Source: CAZDDI01 sp964504195 (lineage in GTDB: Bacteria > Chloroflexota > Anaerolineae > B4-G1 > SLSP01). Taken from it: 64,000 nt of DNA. The DNA lies in assembly GCA_964504195.1 (NCBI GenBank), contig CAZDDI010000002.1, positions 120,207 through 184,206 on the forward strand, written 5' to 3'. The number at the start of each line of letters is the position of its first letter. The first letter of the stretch is position 1. Positions 32,392-43,500 of this stretch are shown here, in pieces. The translations under genes and the position numbers were made by a program. A model generated the notes under the pieces. That model was given only the letters and a program-made list of their open reading frames with translations, searched no databases and was not told the DNA's origin.

Positions 32392-33372
32392 TTAGGGGTT
32401 ACTGTTTCTCTGTACTAGCGGGAGGTAGAGGTTCATTTTGAACGTGGCCGTGATAGCTTTGTTGGCGTCCATGGTTATCTGCGTGGGGTTGATGGTTCCG
32501 CTCAGGTCGCCCGACCAGCCGACAAAGTACCAGTGCATATCTGATGTTGCGGTGAGGGTGATCACTGTGCCCTCGACGAAGATATAAGGCACAGTGGTGA
32601 AGGGCGCTGGTGTCACGCTTCCCTGGCCTATAATGTTGACCGTCAAAGTATAAGCCGGCGTGTTAGTGATGGGGGGCGAGCCATTTGTGTCCATAGTCAC
32701 TGCGCCATGGAGCGCCAACGCTCTACCCAGCAAACCCGCGCCGGTATCCAAAGAAATGCTTTGATCTGCGACAATATTTCCACTGAATCGCGTAGTGGTA
32801 CCGAGCGTCGCCGAGCTGCCGACTTGCCAGAACACGTTGAGCGCCTGCCCATCATTGATTATATCAACAGACGCGCCGGAAGCGGTTGTGAGGGTGCTTC
32901 CAATTTGGAAAACCCAGACAGCATTGGCATCACCCAGCGCATCCAGCACGAGATCGCCCGTCAACTGCGCGGATGTATCGAAACAATAGACGCCGGGTTG
33001 GAGCGTCATACCGCCCAAATCTTGATCCGTCAAATCACTATTGCAGAGTCTACCTGCCAGGTTGTTGTACGCTGTCAGGGCGTCAATCTGCGCCTGTAGC
33101 GCAATCCCGTCAGCGGCATGGATGGCGCCATTTCTAACTTCGCCGGGAGGAAAGCCGATGACTTCGTCGCCAGGGCTGACCCCCACATTCCCATAATAGA
33201 CGCCGGAGCCGGTATTGGTGAATGTCGAACCTGCCAGACCCACAAAGCTTGCCGCGGCGCCTAAATCAGGCAGCTCAGCGCTGAGGCTGGCCGCGACGTT
33301 GGACGCGGGGTTGCTCGCTGTGGCAAACACTATGGACATGATGAGCAAAAATGTTAAAATTTTGATTTTCAT
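32392..33372 (-). CDS. Secreted ice-binding-like (DUF3494) protein
   Basis: This 326-residue protein has a signal peptide (about 1-27) and a DUF3494 ice-binding-protein beta-solenoid at about 33-235 (LGAAASFVGLAGSTFTNTG, then LQPGVYCFDTSAQLTGDLVLD and WQVGSSATLGTTTRFSGNIVA). It continues with a Listeria/Flg-new-type repeat domain (about 240-310, with HWYFVGWSGDLSG and ITATF) and ends YLPLVQRNSNP. The same tail ends the zinc protease at 8.2 kb. DUF3494 proteins bind ice in cold organisms but also occur in non-cold bacteria as adhesins, so an adhesive role is possible. The gene stands alone. Confidence 0.9.
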   Translation of the reverse strand: MKIKILTFLLIMSIVFATASNPASNVAASLSAELPDLGAAASFVGLAGSTFTNTGSGVYYGNVGVSPGDEVIGFPPGEVRNGAIHAADGIALQAQIDALTAYNNLAGRLCNSDLTDQDLGGMTLQPGVYCFDTSAQLTGDLVLDALGDANAVWVFQIGSTLTTASGASVDIINDGQALNVFWQVGSSATLGTTTRFSGNIVADQSISLDTGAGLLGRALALHGAVTMDTNGSPPITNTPAYTLTVNIIGQGSVTPAPFTTVPYIFVEGTVITLTATSDMHWYFVGWSGDLSGTINPTQITMDANKAITATFKMNLYLPLVQRNSNP

Positions 33373-33427
33373 CGTATTCTCCTAAATTTATCAGATAGCT
33401 ACCAGTATAGATGTAACCGCATTAATC

Positions 33428-33460
33428 GTCATTGGTGTAGTGTGGATTTTTAGCTCCACA
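33428..33460. repeat. Degenerate core copy of a dispersed hairpin repeat
   Basis: TGTGGA...TCCACA (33441-33446 with 33455-33460) plus GTCATTGG upstream matches the core of the 110-bp repeats at 54.4 and 58.9 kb. It lies 56 bp upstream of the ice-binding protein start, as the other copies lie upstream of minus-strand genes. Confidence 0.5.
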
Positions 33461-33505
33461 TTCAACTGGCGTGAGTCAAGGTCTGCTCCACCGGATGCGG
33501 AGCAT

Positions 33506-34471
33506 TCACATTCCCTGCAACTTACCTGGGCCAACTTCAAGGACGGGTATTGGGTCCGCTGTTTCTCGTTGTTGTTGTTTGCGCCGGTAAGTAGCCGCGC
33601 TCAGGTAAGCGCCAAAGAGAAAAATGAGGCTGGTCAGATAGGCCCAGGTCAGGAAGGCGATGATGGCGGCAACTGAACCATAGACCAGGTTCGAGACGGA
33701 GATGTAGGTGGCGACAAATGACAGGAATACTTTCTTCGCCAGCTCCCAGAGCAGGCCGCCCCCAATCGCGCCGGGCAAGAGCTCCCGCCAGGTAGCCCCG
33801 CCGTGCGGGAGCAGAAGGTAGAGCGTCATAAACGCAGCGATATCGAGCACGAGCGCCAGCGCCAGACTGATGCCGCCCTTAATCCAGAGCCAGGAGTCCG
33901 GTAGCCAGGGGCGGAGGTCCGCAATCATGCTGCCGGCAAATGCCACCAGGAAGAGCGCCGGGCCGACGAAGGTCAGGACAAATAACAAGGCCAGCCCCCG
34001 GCGCTTCCAGACTGCGCGCCGGCGTTTGATGCCCCATATTTCGTTCAGGGTGAGCGTGAGCGTATAAAAGACGGTGGAGGCTGACCAGATCAACCCCACC
34101 AGGGCGACGCCGGTGACAGGCCCGCGCGTTTGGATGATGGCATTGATGTTATCGCCCAACAACTGGCCCAGGGCGGGCGCGATAAACTCTAGCCTTTGAA
34201 TGATGAGCTGTTGTTCAATCACCGGGCCGAGGCTGAAACTGGCAATCGCGATGCTCAAAAGCGTGATGGGGAAAAGGGAGAGCAGCGCGTAGTAAGCAAT
34301 CGCCGCAGCCATAATGCCCGTTTCGGGACGGAGCGCGGCCTGGGCTGCGCCTAACACTATTCCTAACCAGCCGTAGGTGCACGCATTCAGCCGCTGCGCG
34401 TCGCGGACGCCTCGCTGCCAGAGCGCCGCTGCCGGTTTGCCGATTCTGGGGATGTTCAGTTTCTTTTTCAT
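33506..34471 (-). CDS. YihY/BrkB-family membrane protein
   Basis: This 321-residue protein has six predicted membrane helices and the family motifs MAAAIAYYALLSLFPITLL near residue 52, SASTVFYTLTLTLNEIWG, and PGAIGGGLLWELAKKVF followed by YGSVAAIIAFLTWAYLTSLIFLFGA. The family is called YihY or BrkB; the older RNase BN name is wrong. The function is thought to be transport or envelope-related. The C-terminus is hydrophilic. An alternative GTG/ATG start a few codons away cannot be excluded. Confidence 0.92.
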   Translation of the reverse strand: MKKKLNIPRIGKPAAALWQRGVRDAQRLNACTYGWLGIVLGAAQAALRPETGIMAAAIAYYALLSLFPITLLSIAIASFSLGPVIEQQLIIQRLEFIAPALGQLLGDNINAIIQTRGPVTGVALVGLIWSASTVFYTLTLTLNEIWGIKRRRAVWKRRGLALLFVLTFVGPALFLVAFAGSMIADLRPWLPDSWLWIKGGISLALALVLDIAAFMTLYLLLPHGGATWRELLPGAIGGGLLWELAKKVFLSFVATYISVSNLVYGSVAAIIAFLTWAYLTSLIFLFGAYLSAATYRRKQQQRETADPIPVLEVGPGKLQGM

Positions 34472-34662
34472 GGTTCTTAGCGACCTATTAGTGACTCTGC
34501 TGAAATAACTCCTAAAAATCCGATTTTTTAGAAATCTGATACTAGATGTAGGCTTTTTGCGTTAGGATTCCCTATATGTAGTAGGTCATGTGTGGAAAAA
34601 ATCGGATTTTTACCTTTTTGCAGGGGAGTCATTAGTGAGGCTACTGAAAAACTAGATTTTTT

Positions 34663-34922
34663 ACCACAGAGGCACAGAGGACACAGAGATTTTTTACTGG
34701 ATAAAATGGATAGCTTGGATGCAAAAATAAGCTTTATCAAAGTGAAAATTTTGCTACCGTACACTTGTAGATTTTTGCCACGAATTCACTCGAATTAACC
34801 CGAAAACAATAAGAAATTCGTAAAATTCATGCTAATTCGTGGCTAAAACTGAATGCACTTGGAAAATGTACGGTAGACAAGTGAAAATAAAGAATTCTCT
34901 GCACTCTCCGTCTCTCTGTGGT
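34663..34922. repeat. Nested inverted repeats, three layers
   Basis: An outer ACCACAGAG / CTCTGTGGT pair (34663-34671 with 34914-34922) encloses CTACCGTAC / GTACGGTAG (34754-34762 with 34868-34876), which encloses GCCACGAATT / AATTCGTGGC (34777-34786 with 34834-34843). This looks like palindromic elements inserted one into another. It fills the gene-free stretch 34472-34951, which is otherwise AT-rich and ORF-less. Confidence 0.7.
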
Positions 34923-34951
34923 GAATTTTTTCTTTTTTCAAGTAGAGTCAT

Positions 34952-36136
34952 TTAATGTAACTGTGTCTCTCCGGTTTGCAGGAGGGGTTCCGCTTGCTCC
35001 AGCAGTTGGGTGAGCCGCTCTACGGTGCTGGTCACTAAGGGCGGCGGTTCATCTATCCCTGCGATAGTCGCCTGCACCCGCGCCAGCCGCTCCTGGAGAT
35101 CTGGCAGTCGCCTCGCAGTCCCGGCTGCCGCGCGATGGCTGACCAGGCGATGCCACAGGATTTGGCAGACGATGGACAACGGCGGCGCGACCAGGATGCC
35201 GAGTAGCCCGAAGACATCGGCCAGGGCGACGAGCAGGAGCACGGTCAACATGGGATTATGCAAATCACGCTTGAACAGGCGCGGTTTGACCCAGAGCTCC
35301 ACGGCTATCAAAACGGCGAGCGTGTAGCAGCCGGTCAACAAGCTCACCTGCACACTGGTCAGCAGCCCCACCAGCACCGGCGTCAGCAGCGCCAAGGGTG
35401 CGCCCATCACGGGAATCAGGCAGAGCAGCGCGCCGGTCAATGCCAGGAGCGCCGGATAGGGCGACCCCAGCAGCCAGTAGCCCACGCCGAAGAGTAGCCC
35501 AACCAGCAGGCTTTGAACCACTTGACCGCGCAGGTAAGCGCCAATGTCCTGCTCAATCGTCCGCACAATATCCCGCACCTGCTTGCGCTGTTCCGCCGGC
35601 AGCAGCGAAAGCCAGAGCCGTTCAAAATGGATTTGATTGCTGCTCCAATACAGGCTCAAAAGCAGCACAACGAGCGCCCCGCTCACCACGCTGCCCAACC
35701 CCTGCGTCACGCCGAGGAGGGTCGGCAGCACCAGCTGCCCCTGGTCGCCGGTAACGGCTGCGAAGAGCTGGCTCGGCGATGGCAGTCGCGCCACCAAGTC
35801 CAGTTGGAACGCGCTGCCTTCCAGCCAGGGTGGTAACTGCCACACATCCTGCGCCGATACTGTGCGGGCCAGCTGTTGGATTTCGTTGATGATGGTATCG
35901 CCGGTGGAGAAGAGCAAGAAGCCGCTGCCGCCCAACGCCACCAGATAGAGGAGCAGCCAGGCCCCGCGCACTGCCAGGCGTCCCTTGACCAGGCGATTTA
36001 GCACTGGGTGCAGCGCGGCCGCCAGCGCGAGCGAGAGCAACACATAAATGACGACCCCACGGAATTGCCACAGCGCAATCAGCGCCAACAACGTGGTCAG
36101 CACTGCCGCACCGAACCGCGCCAGTTGTCTGGTCAT
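34952..36136 (-). CDS. AI-2E family transporter
   Basis: This 394-residue polytopic protein is of the AI-2E (PerM/TqsA) family. It has an N-terminal helix pair (about 8-35, ALHPVLNRLVKGRL after it), a central extracytoplasmic part and the conserved C-terminal core LLFGVGYWLLGSPYPALLALTGALLCLIPVMGAPLALL, then NPMLTVLLLVALADVFGLLGILVAPPLS. Family members export small molecules or ions; the substrate is unknown here. Its start overlaps the 3' end of an upstream paralogue by 4 bp (ATGA), so the two are a coupled pair. The C-terminal 60 residues are a charged helix. Confidence 0.9.
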   Translation of the reverse strand: MTRQLARFGAAVLTTLLALIALWQFRGVVIYVLLSLALAAALHPVLNRLVKGRLAVRGAWLLLYLVALGGSGFLLFSTGDTIINEIQQLARTVSAQDVWQLPPWLEGSAFQLDLVARLPSPSQLFAAVTGDQGQLVLPTLLGVTQGLGSVVSGALVVLLLSLYWSSNQIHFERLWLSLLPAEQRKQVRDIVRTIEQDIGAYLRGQVVQSLLVGLLFGVGYWLLGSPYPALLALTGALLCLIPVMGAPLALLTPVLVGLLTSVQVSLLTGCYTLAVLIAVELWVKPRLFKRDLHNPMLTVLLLVALADVFGLLGILVAPPLSIVCQILWHRLVSHRAAAGTARRLPDLQERLARVQATIAGIDEPPPLVTSTVERLTQLLEQAEPLLQTGETQLH

Positions 36137-37398
36137 GGCGCACCTCCTGGCTGACTCTGGGCCAGCAAAGCGTCCAGGTCGGTGGTGAGGGTCTCGATTT
36201 CATCCATCACCTGATCAATCTGCGCGATTTTGAGGGTTGAGCCGTCTTTGGTGAGCCGCGCCTGCTTGCGCAGGTCTTGCGCCAGGTCTTGCGCCGCATA
36301 GCGCAGCCGGCTGGCAGCATCGCGGCCCGAAGTCTCCTCCGCCTCCGGCCCAAAGACGAAGCGATTGAGCAAGAGCTGGAGCATCGCCGCGATGGGAATT
36401 GCCATCAACGCGCCGGCAATGCCGAACAAAGAGCCAAATGCGAACAACGCCAGCAGCGAAACGAACGGGTTGACCCCGACGGCCTTCCGCATGACGCGCG
36501 GCACCAGCAGGCTGTTTTCCAGCTGTTGGATCACCACCGAGGCGAGGACGACCCAGACCAACTTGGCCGGCGCGATGGAGAGGCCTACGACTGCCGCTGG
36601 AATGGCCCCCAGCAGCGGCCCTATCATCGGCACGGCCTCTAGCACACCCGCCACGAGCGCCAGCACCAGGGCGTTGGGCAGGCCGATGAGCAAATAGGCC
36701 ACCAGCGATAGCAAGCCGATCACCAGGCACAGGACGCCTTGCCCGGCAATATAGAAACCTACCGTAGTTTCCATGGCCGTAATCAAGTCGCTCATGCTCT
36801 CGCGCCGATCCTTGGGCAGCAGCAGCAACCACGCTTGCAGCGCGCGCGGCCCATCCAGCGTCCAGTGAAACGTCAGCAACAGGATGACGATGGCAAAGAA
36901 GACGCCCTCAACCGCCCCGGTCACATACCCCAACGCTTGCCCGGCGGAAGCAATCATTTCCGACCCGGTTTGCTCCACTAACCCCAGGCTGGGCAGCGTC
37001 TCCGGGAGGAATGTGGTTAATTGCACGATGAATTGATTGGGATAGCTCCCCAGCCACACGTGCAGATTCTCGTAATAGCCCGGCACTGCGGCGGTGATCG
37101 TGATGCTTTGCTCAACAATCACCGGAAAGAGCAGCAGCACGAAGCCCACCAGCAGGGCGAGCAGCAGGCCGTAGACCAGCAGCACCCCAGCTACCTTGTG
37201 AATGCCGCGTCGCTGCTACCAGGTCACCAGTGGCCTGATCACCGTCCCCATGAGGATGGCGATAAAGAAGATAAAGATGACCTGGTAGAACCGGTAGAGC
37301 AGCCAGAAGCTCAGTGCGACCGCCGCGAGGACGAGCGTTGCCCACACGACCCGTCGAAAGGGCCAGGCAGCGAATTGTGAAGGGGGGTACTGTATCAT
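36133..37398 (-). pseudogene. AI-2E family transporter interrupted by an in-frame amber codon
   Basis: The full reading frame runs 37398-36133, with a GGAGGAG site before the first ATG, and would give about 420 residues. It is broken once by TAG at 37216-37218: RPLVTW-stop-QRRGIHKVAG. Family members have leucine there (PLVxWLxRRGI), so a single TTG to TAG change explains it. Everything downstream (YGLLLALLVGF to the ANALVLALVAGVLEAVPMIGPLLGA-type core) is intact and in frame. It could be a real loss, a sequencing error or read-through. If translation restarts at 37185, the protein lacks its first transmembrane helix. It precedes the second AI-2E gene with a 4-bp overlap. Confidence 0.8.
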
Positions 37399-37450
37399 AC
37401 TGCTCCTCCAAAAATCTCAAATCACAAATAGCAGAATTACTTGTGTGGTA

Positions 37451-37509
37451 AATGTAGTACGAACTTTAGTTTGTGTGTGGCAGAACACAAACTGAAGTTT
37501 GTGCTACAT
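37451..37509 (-). terminator. Long hairpin at the end of the glucan synthase gene
   Basis: An imperfect stem of about 25 bp (37451-37475 with 37486-37509) built on ACTTTAGTTTGTG / CACAAACTGAAGT abuts the stop codon of the giant minus-strand gene. It may terminate that gene, but it also resembles a dispersed palindrome. Confidence 0.5.
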
Positions 37510-40500
37510 TCAACTGACGTTCCCCAGCACCACAGTGACCTGGTGCTCATTCCCATCGTCCAGTAGCGGAATCGCGTTGTCGTGCAAAACGTTGCCGTCC
37601 AGCGTGATGCGCTTAACGCCGCGTTGGACGCCCGCTGGATTCTCCACGCTGATCTGAAAAGTCGTTGCGCCCACGCGATAGGTCGCTTGATAACCCGGCC
37701 ACGTCTGCGGAATGCACGGCTCGATGACTAACGTCTGCCCCTTGCGCTGGATACCTAGAAGCGCTTCGAGGCCCACCCGGTACAGCCAGCCGCCGGAGCC
37801 GGTGTACCACGTCCAGCCGCCGCGCCCGACGTGTGCCGCTGCGCTGTACACATCGGCGGCGATCACATACGGTTCCACCCTGTAGCGCGCGGCTTTTTCC
37901 GGCGTGTCGCTGTGATAGATCGGATTGAGCAGTCGGAACAGCGCTTCAGCGCGATCACCCTGGCCGAGTTCGGCAAACGCCCACACCCCCCACGTCGCCG
38001 CGTGTGTGTACTGCGCGCCGTTCTCGCGGATGCCGGGCGGATAGCCCTTGATGTAACCGGGATCGCGCGGCGTTTGATCGAACGGCGGCGTGAGCAGGAG
38101 CAGGATTTGCTCCTCTGAACGCACGAGCCGCTCGGCGGCCGCTTCCATCGCTTGTGTCGCGCGCTCCGGGTCACCCGCGCCGGACATGACCGCCCACGCT
38201 TGCGCGATCAAATCAATCTGGCAATCCTGGTTTGCCGCCGAGCCGAGCGGTGTGCCGTCGTCGTAATACGCGCGCCGGTACCACGCGCCATCCCACGCGC
38301 TCGCTTCGATGGCTTGCGCCAGTGCAACGGCCTGCTGCCGATAAGCCGCCGCCTGCGCCTCACCGCCCCGGGCCTCGGACAACCGAGCAAAGCGGGTCAA
38401 TGTCGCGCATAAGAACCAACCCAGCCACACACTTTCCCCGCGCCCTTTGATGCCGACCCGGTTCATGCCATCGTTCCAGTCGCCGCTGCCCATCAACGGC
38501 AACCCATGCGCCCCGGCGGTGCTGCCCTTCTCCAGGGCGCGGCGGCAATGCTCGTAGAGCGTATAGGTCTCAGTGGTAAGCGCGTACTGAGCGTAGCGTT
38601 CGTTCTCATCCGGTTCCAGGGGCGCGCCGGTGCGGAACGGGATACGCTCATCGAGGATCGTTGCATCGCCGGTCGCCGTAACATAGTGGGCGACGACAAA
38701 CGGCAGCCACAACAGGTCATCTGAATACCGGGTGCGCACGCCTGCGCCGGCTGGCGGATGCCACCAGTGCAACACGTCGCCGGCATCGAACTGGAACTGC
38801 GCGGCGTGTACGATGTACGCGCGGGCGAGTTCCGGCGCAGCATGGACGAGCGCCATGACATCTTGCAACTGATCGCGGAAACCATACGCGCCGGACGATT
38901 GATAGAAGGCCGCGCGCGCCCACACCCGGCACACCAGGGTTTGATACAGCAGCCAGCGGTTGAGCAGCAGGTTCATCGCCGGATCAGGGGTCTGCACTTG
39001 CACCGTCCCCAACAATTTGTCCCAGCCTGCGGTCATCTGTTCCCAGGATGCTGCCATCTGGTCTGCCTGTTGATAGCGCTCAACCAGTTGCAGGGCCTCT
39101 GCGCGATTCGCGCCCTCGCCGAGTAAGAAATAGACGGTTTGTGTTGCGCCCGGTTGCAGATCAATGTGGAGTTGCAGGGCGGCGCATGGATCGAGGCCCG
39201 GCTCGATGACGCTCGCCAGGCCAATGCGACCGAGCGCGGCGGGTTGCCGCACACTGCCTCCACGCCCCAGAAATTCGGTGCGATCCGCCGTTAAGCCGTG
39301 GAGCGGCTGGCTCGCCGCAACGAACGCGACGCGCTCGCCAAATTCAGCGTTGTAGCTATTGCGCGCCAGCAGCGCTTGATGCTCGCTGTCATATTCGGAG
39401 ACGACATACTGCGCCGTATCGCGCGCCACCCCCAACACCCATTCGACATAAAACGTCGCAGTGATGCGCCGCGTGTGCGCCCACAAGTTTGTGAGCCGCA
39501 ATTCCACCACCTTCACCGGCGCATCCGCCGTTGCGAAGAGGCGCAAGTGCTGGGCCAGTCCGTGACTGTGATGCTCAAAGATCGAATAGCCAGCGCCATG
39601 TCGAATAAGATAGGGTGCTGCGGCAGGACACGGTAGCGGGGTGGGCGACCAGACCTCAGCCGTTTCTTCGTCGCGCAAATAGAGCGCTTCGCCCGGCGGG
39701 TCGGCGACCGGATCGTTCGACCAGGGGGTGAGCCGGTTCTCGCTGCTGTTGCCAAACCAGGTAGTGCCCGCCCCGGTTTCGGACACCGTGAAACCAAAAT
39801 CGGGATTGGCAATCACGTTGATCCACGGCGCGGGCGTCCACTGTTCCGGCTCCAGGTACATCACATACTCGCGCCCGTCGGCGCTAAAGCCGCCCAGGCC
39901 GTTGTCGAAGACCAGATCGTTGGGCCGCGCCAGCGGCGGTGTGGCTTCGGGCATGGCATCGCCCGGCATAGCTACAAAGGCTGGCAGCGGCGGTGCGGAT
40001 GTGTGCAGTGCCTGCAAGTGCTGCGCGAGTGAGCCTTGCGCCCCGTCGAGCACCACGCGCGCGGCGGTTTCCAACAATGCCCGGTCGGCGTCGCTCAGTT
40101 GATCGGCATAGAGTGCAAAAATGCCGCCGCGCCGATTGAATTGATCTTCGCTATTGTGACGGACGAGGACGCGCTGGAGTTGCCCGCGCAATTCTTGCCC
40201 GTAGGTCGTCCCCTGCTGATTGAGAATGACCAGATCAATCTGGATGCCGCGCTTGCGCCAGTAGGTATGCGCCTGGAGCGCCTGTTGCACCAGCGTCAGG
40301 TCTTCCGTGGTGTTGATTCGCACCAGCAGGATAGGATAATCGCCGGAGATGCTAAAGCGCCACAGGCTCGACTGTCCCTTGCGATTCGCGGCGAGGCTGG
40401 CGGCGTTGGCGCGTAAGGCGGCTCGTGGATAGATCAAGGCTGATAAGAGCTGCTCGATCTGTTCCAGCTCTGCCACCGTCAGCTCGAGCTGCGTCAGTTC

Positions 40501-43500
40501 CAATTCAGCGCGCCCCCGCGCCTGCTCAAAGGCCCGCTCGATTGTGGACGGGTCTTGATAGCGCTGCGCCAACGTCACAGCCTGATCGCGCGAGCGCGTT
40601 GTCAGCGTGATAAAAGTCACCTGCGCCGAAGCGTGGGGTTGCAGTTCAAGGGTCTGGCCGAGCGCCATGATCGGATCGAGCGTTGCGCCGGTTGTGCCGG
40701 ATAGCGCTCCCTGGTCTCCCAGGGCCGCCGGCGCGCGCAACGCTTGGCCGCGCCCCAGAAAGTGCGCCCGGTCGGTCTCATACGCGCCGGTGAGGCGGTG
40801 TCCCGGCGAGAGCGTTACCGCGTGCGCCAGGTAGATGGGGGTTTCTTTTGCCGAACGGGGTCGCCGCCAAAAGAGCAGCGTGGTCGCGTCCGGCAGGTAG
40901 GCGCTTTCGATGAACAGTTTGTTGAAGGCGGGATGGCGCGCATCCGCTGCTTGCGGCGCGAGGATGATTTCGCCGTAACTGGTGAGCGCGATGCGCCGGA
41001 CGCGCTCGGTGTGATTCGTGAGCGAGATGCGGCGTATCTCCACATCGTCTTCCGGCGCGACGGTGATTTCCAGCGTCAGGCCGATGCCGTAATCGCTGCG
41101 CCGAAATTCGGCCTTGTGCGGATAGAACTGCACGCTTTGGCTCTCAGGCATTGCGCCTGTCGGTTGCGCGGTGGCCGACCACAGCGCGCCGCTTTCCAGG
41201 TCTTGCACATAAATCCAAACGCCGCTATCCTCGCGGGTCGTGTCGGCGCGCCAGCGCGTGAGGGCCAGGTCTTGCCAGTTGCTAAAGCCGGCCCCCGCGC
41301 TCGTAATCAGCACGCCATAACGCCCATTCGACAGGAAATGCACCTGCGGTGCGGGCGACTGCGCCGCCACGCTCCACGGCGTCGCGTTGACCTGCTGCCG
41401 AATCGGGTCTTCGCGGGTGGCCCGCTCGTCTTCCGGTTGCACCACTTCGAGGGGCGCAGCGTAGGGCACTTTTTCCTGCAAGAGCAATTCGACGCTCCGC
41501 ACGACCGGATCGGCGTGGAAGCGGCGCACCATGATGTTATCGTGCAAGTAGTTGACCAGCGAGAGCAGGATCATGCCCTGATGATGCGCCATGTGCGAAC
41601 GCACGATGGCGTGCGTTTCGCCGAGCGCCAGGCGGGAGGTCGAAAAATCAAGCGCCTCGTAGAAGCCATGCGTGCCCAGCATGTGCAACGCCTCCAGGCG
41701 GGCGATATTCTCCATCACCTGGCGCGGGCGCAGCGTCAGCGCCAGCAGCGAAGCGTAAGGGGCAACGACCAGGTCGTCGGTTAGATTCCGCTTGAAGCCC
41801 AGACCCGGCACGCCAAAGGTGCGGTACTGATAATTCTGATCTGCATCGAACGCATAATAGCCCGATTCGGAACTGCCCCAGGGCACGCGCTTGTGTTTGC
41901 CGTAAGCGATTTGCCCATCCACCGCGGCCAGACAGCTGCGCTGTAACAGCGTCCCGTCGTAATTGCGTAGCAGCAGGGCGGGCATCAGATACTCGAACAT
42001 CGTGCCGCCCCAGGAGAGCAGCGCGCGGGCGCCGTCTACCTGTGTCAGCGGGCGCCCCAGGTGCAGCCAATGCGTGGGCGGCACTTCGTTCCGGGCGATG
42101 GTGACCAGGCTCGCGATGCGCGCTTCGGAGGCCAGCAAATCGTAGTAGTTGTTATCCAGCCGCTCGGCGGTGGCGTTGTAGCCGATGTGAAACAACTGTC
42201 GCTGCTCATCGAACAGGAAGCGAAAGTCCATGGTCTGGATGTGCTGCGCGGTTTGCTGCTCCACAGTTTGCAAATCGCGCAACAACTCGTTAGCGACCAG
42301 CCGGGCCGCGGATAAGGTCTGCGCGAGGTGCGTACACCAGTCACGCGCTTCGGAATCAGAATCGGCCAGGTCGCGGAGACTTTGCAGGTGTGCCAGTCCG
42401 GTGGTGCAGACGGCGTCAATCTCTTCGAGCAGCGGGGCAGTGGGCAAGGCGGCGCACAGCGTTTGCCAGGCCGTGTGGATTGCAGGTGGCCCGTCGGCGC
42501 GCGTGAACAACGCGGGCGGTTGGCTCAACAATGCGAGCCAGGGCGCGAGCTGCGTGAGCTCGCGTTGCATATTGTACACATGATGCTGTGTGCGATCAGC
42601 CGCGAGATTGAGCAGGTTGAGCGCGTCCGTGTCCAATGCGCCAGCGTTAGCGGTGATGAGCGTCATCAACGCCTGGTTGAGTGTGTTCCACTGCTCGCCG
42701 AGCAGCTGCTGTAACAGCGGCAGCCAGGCTTCAGGAGCGTCGCGCGCGGCGATGATTTGCTGCCGCATGTGTGCCAGCGTGGCCTGGAACGGCGCGACGG
42801 CTGCGGCGGGTAGATCGCGCCCGACATCATCGAACAGGCTCAGGGTATCGAGCAGCCCCTCCCAACTCTTCCACCGCCAGACCGGTTGACGCCGCAAGGT
42901 TTGCACCCCTTGACCCAGCGCGCGGAGACAGGCGACCAGATTGCCGCTATCCACGGTGGAAACGTAACGCGGCGGCAGCGGCGCGAGGGAGCGGGTATCG
43001 TACCAGTTCAAAAAATGCCCACGATATTTTTCGAGCTGGGCCAGGGTGTCAAATGTCGCTCGCAAGCGGGCCGCGACATCGCTCAGGCCGATGTAGCCCA
43101 GATCATACGCGGCCAACGTCGAAAGCAAGAGCAGCCCCAGGTTAGTCGGCGAGGTGCGGTGGGCGACGATGCCACGCGGCGACTCCTGAAAATTATCCGG
43201 CGGCAGCCAGTGGTCTTCAGAGCCAACGAACTGCTCGAAAAAATACCAGGTGCGCCGCGCCACCATGCGCAGCCGCATGGTCTCGGTGGCGGATAGCGGC
43301 GCGGGGGCGGTGTCCAACGGGCGGCTGATCCAGTCGGCGATCCTAGGCGCGAGTAGCCACGCGATCAACAGCGGCAGCGCCGCGAAAAACGCGGCGGGAT
43401 TGCGCCAGAGAATCAGCCCGGCCAGCGCGCCGGACGCCAACAGCGCCGCGAACTGCTGCTGCAACGTCACACCGCCGGAAGCGGTGCGGATCGTATCCGC

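Noticed and set aside
40744..41784. 346-residue frame antisense to the glucan synthase gene
   Set aside because: It has low-complexity Arg/His/Ala composition and no ribosome site, and lies wholly antisense to a conserved enzyme.
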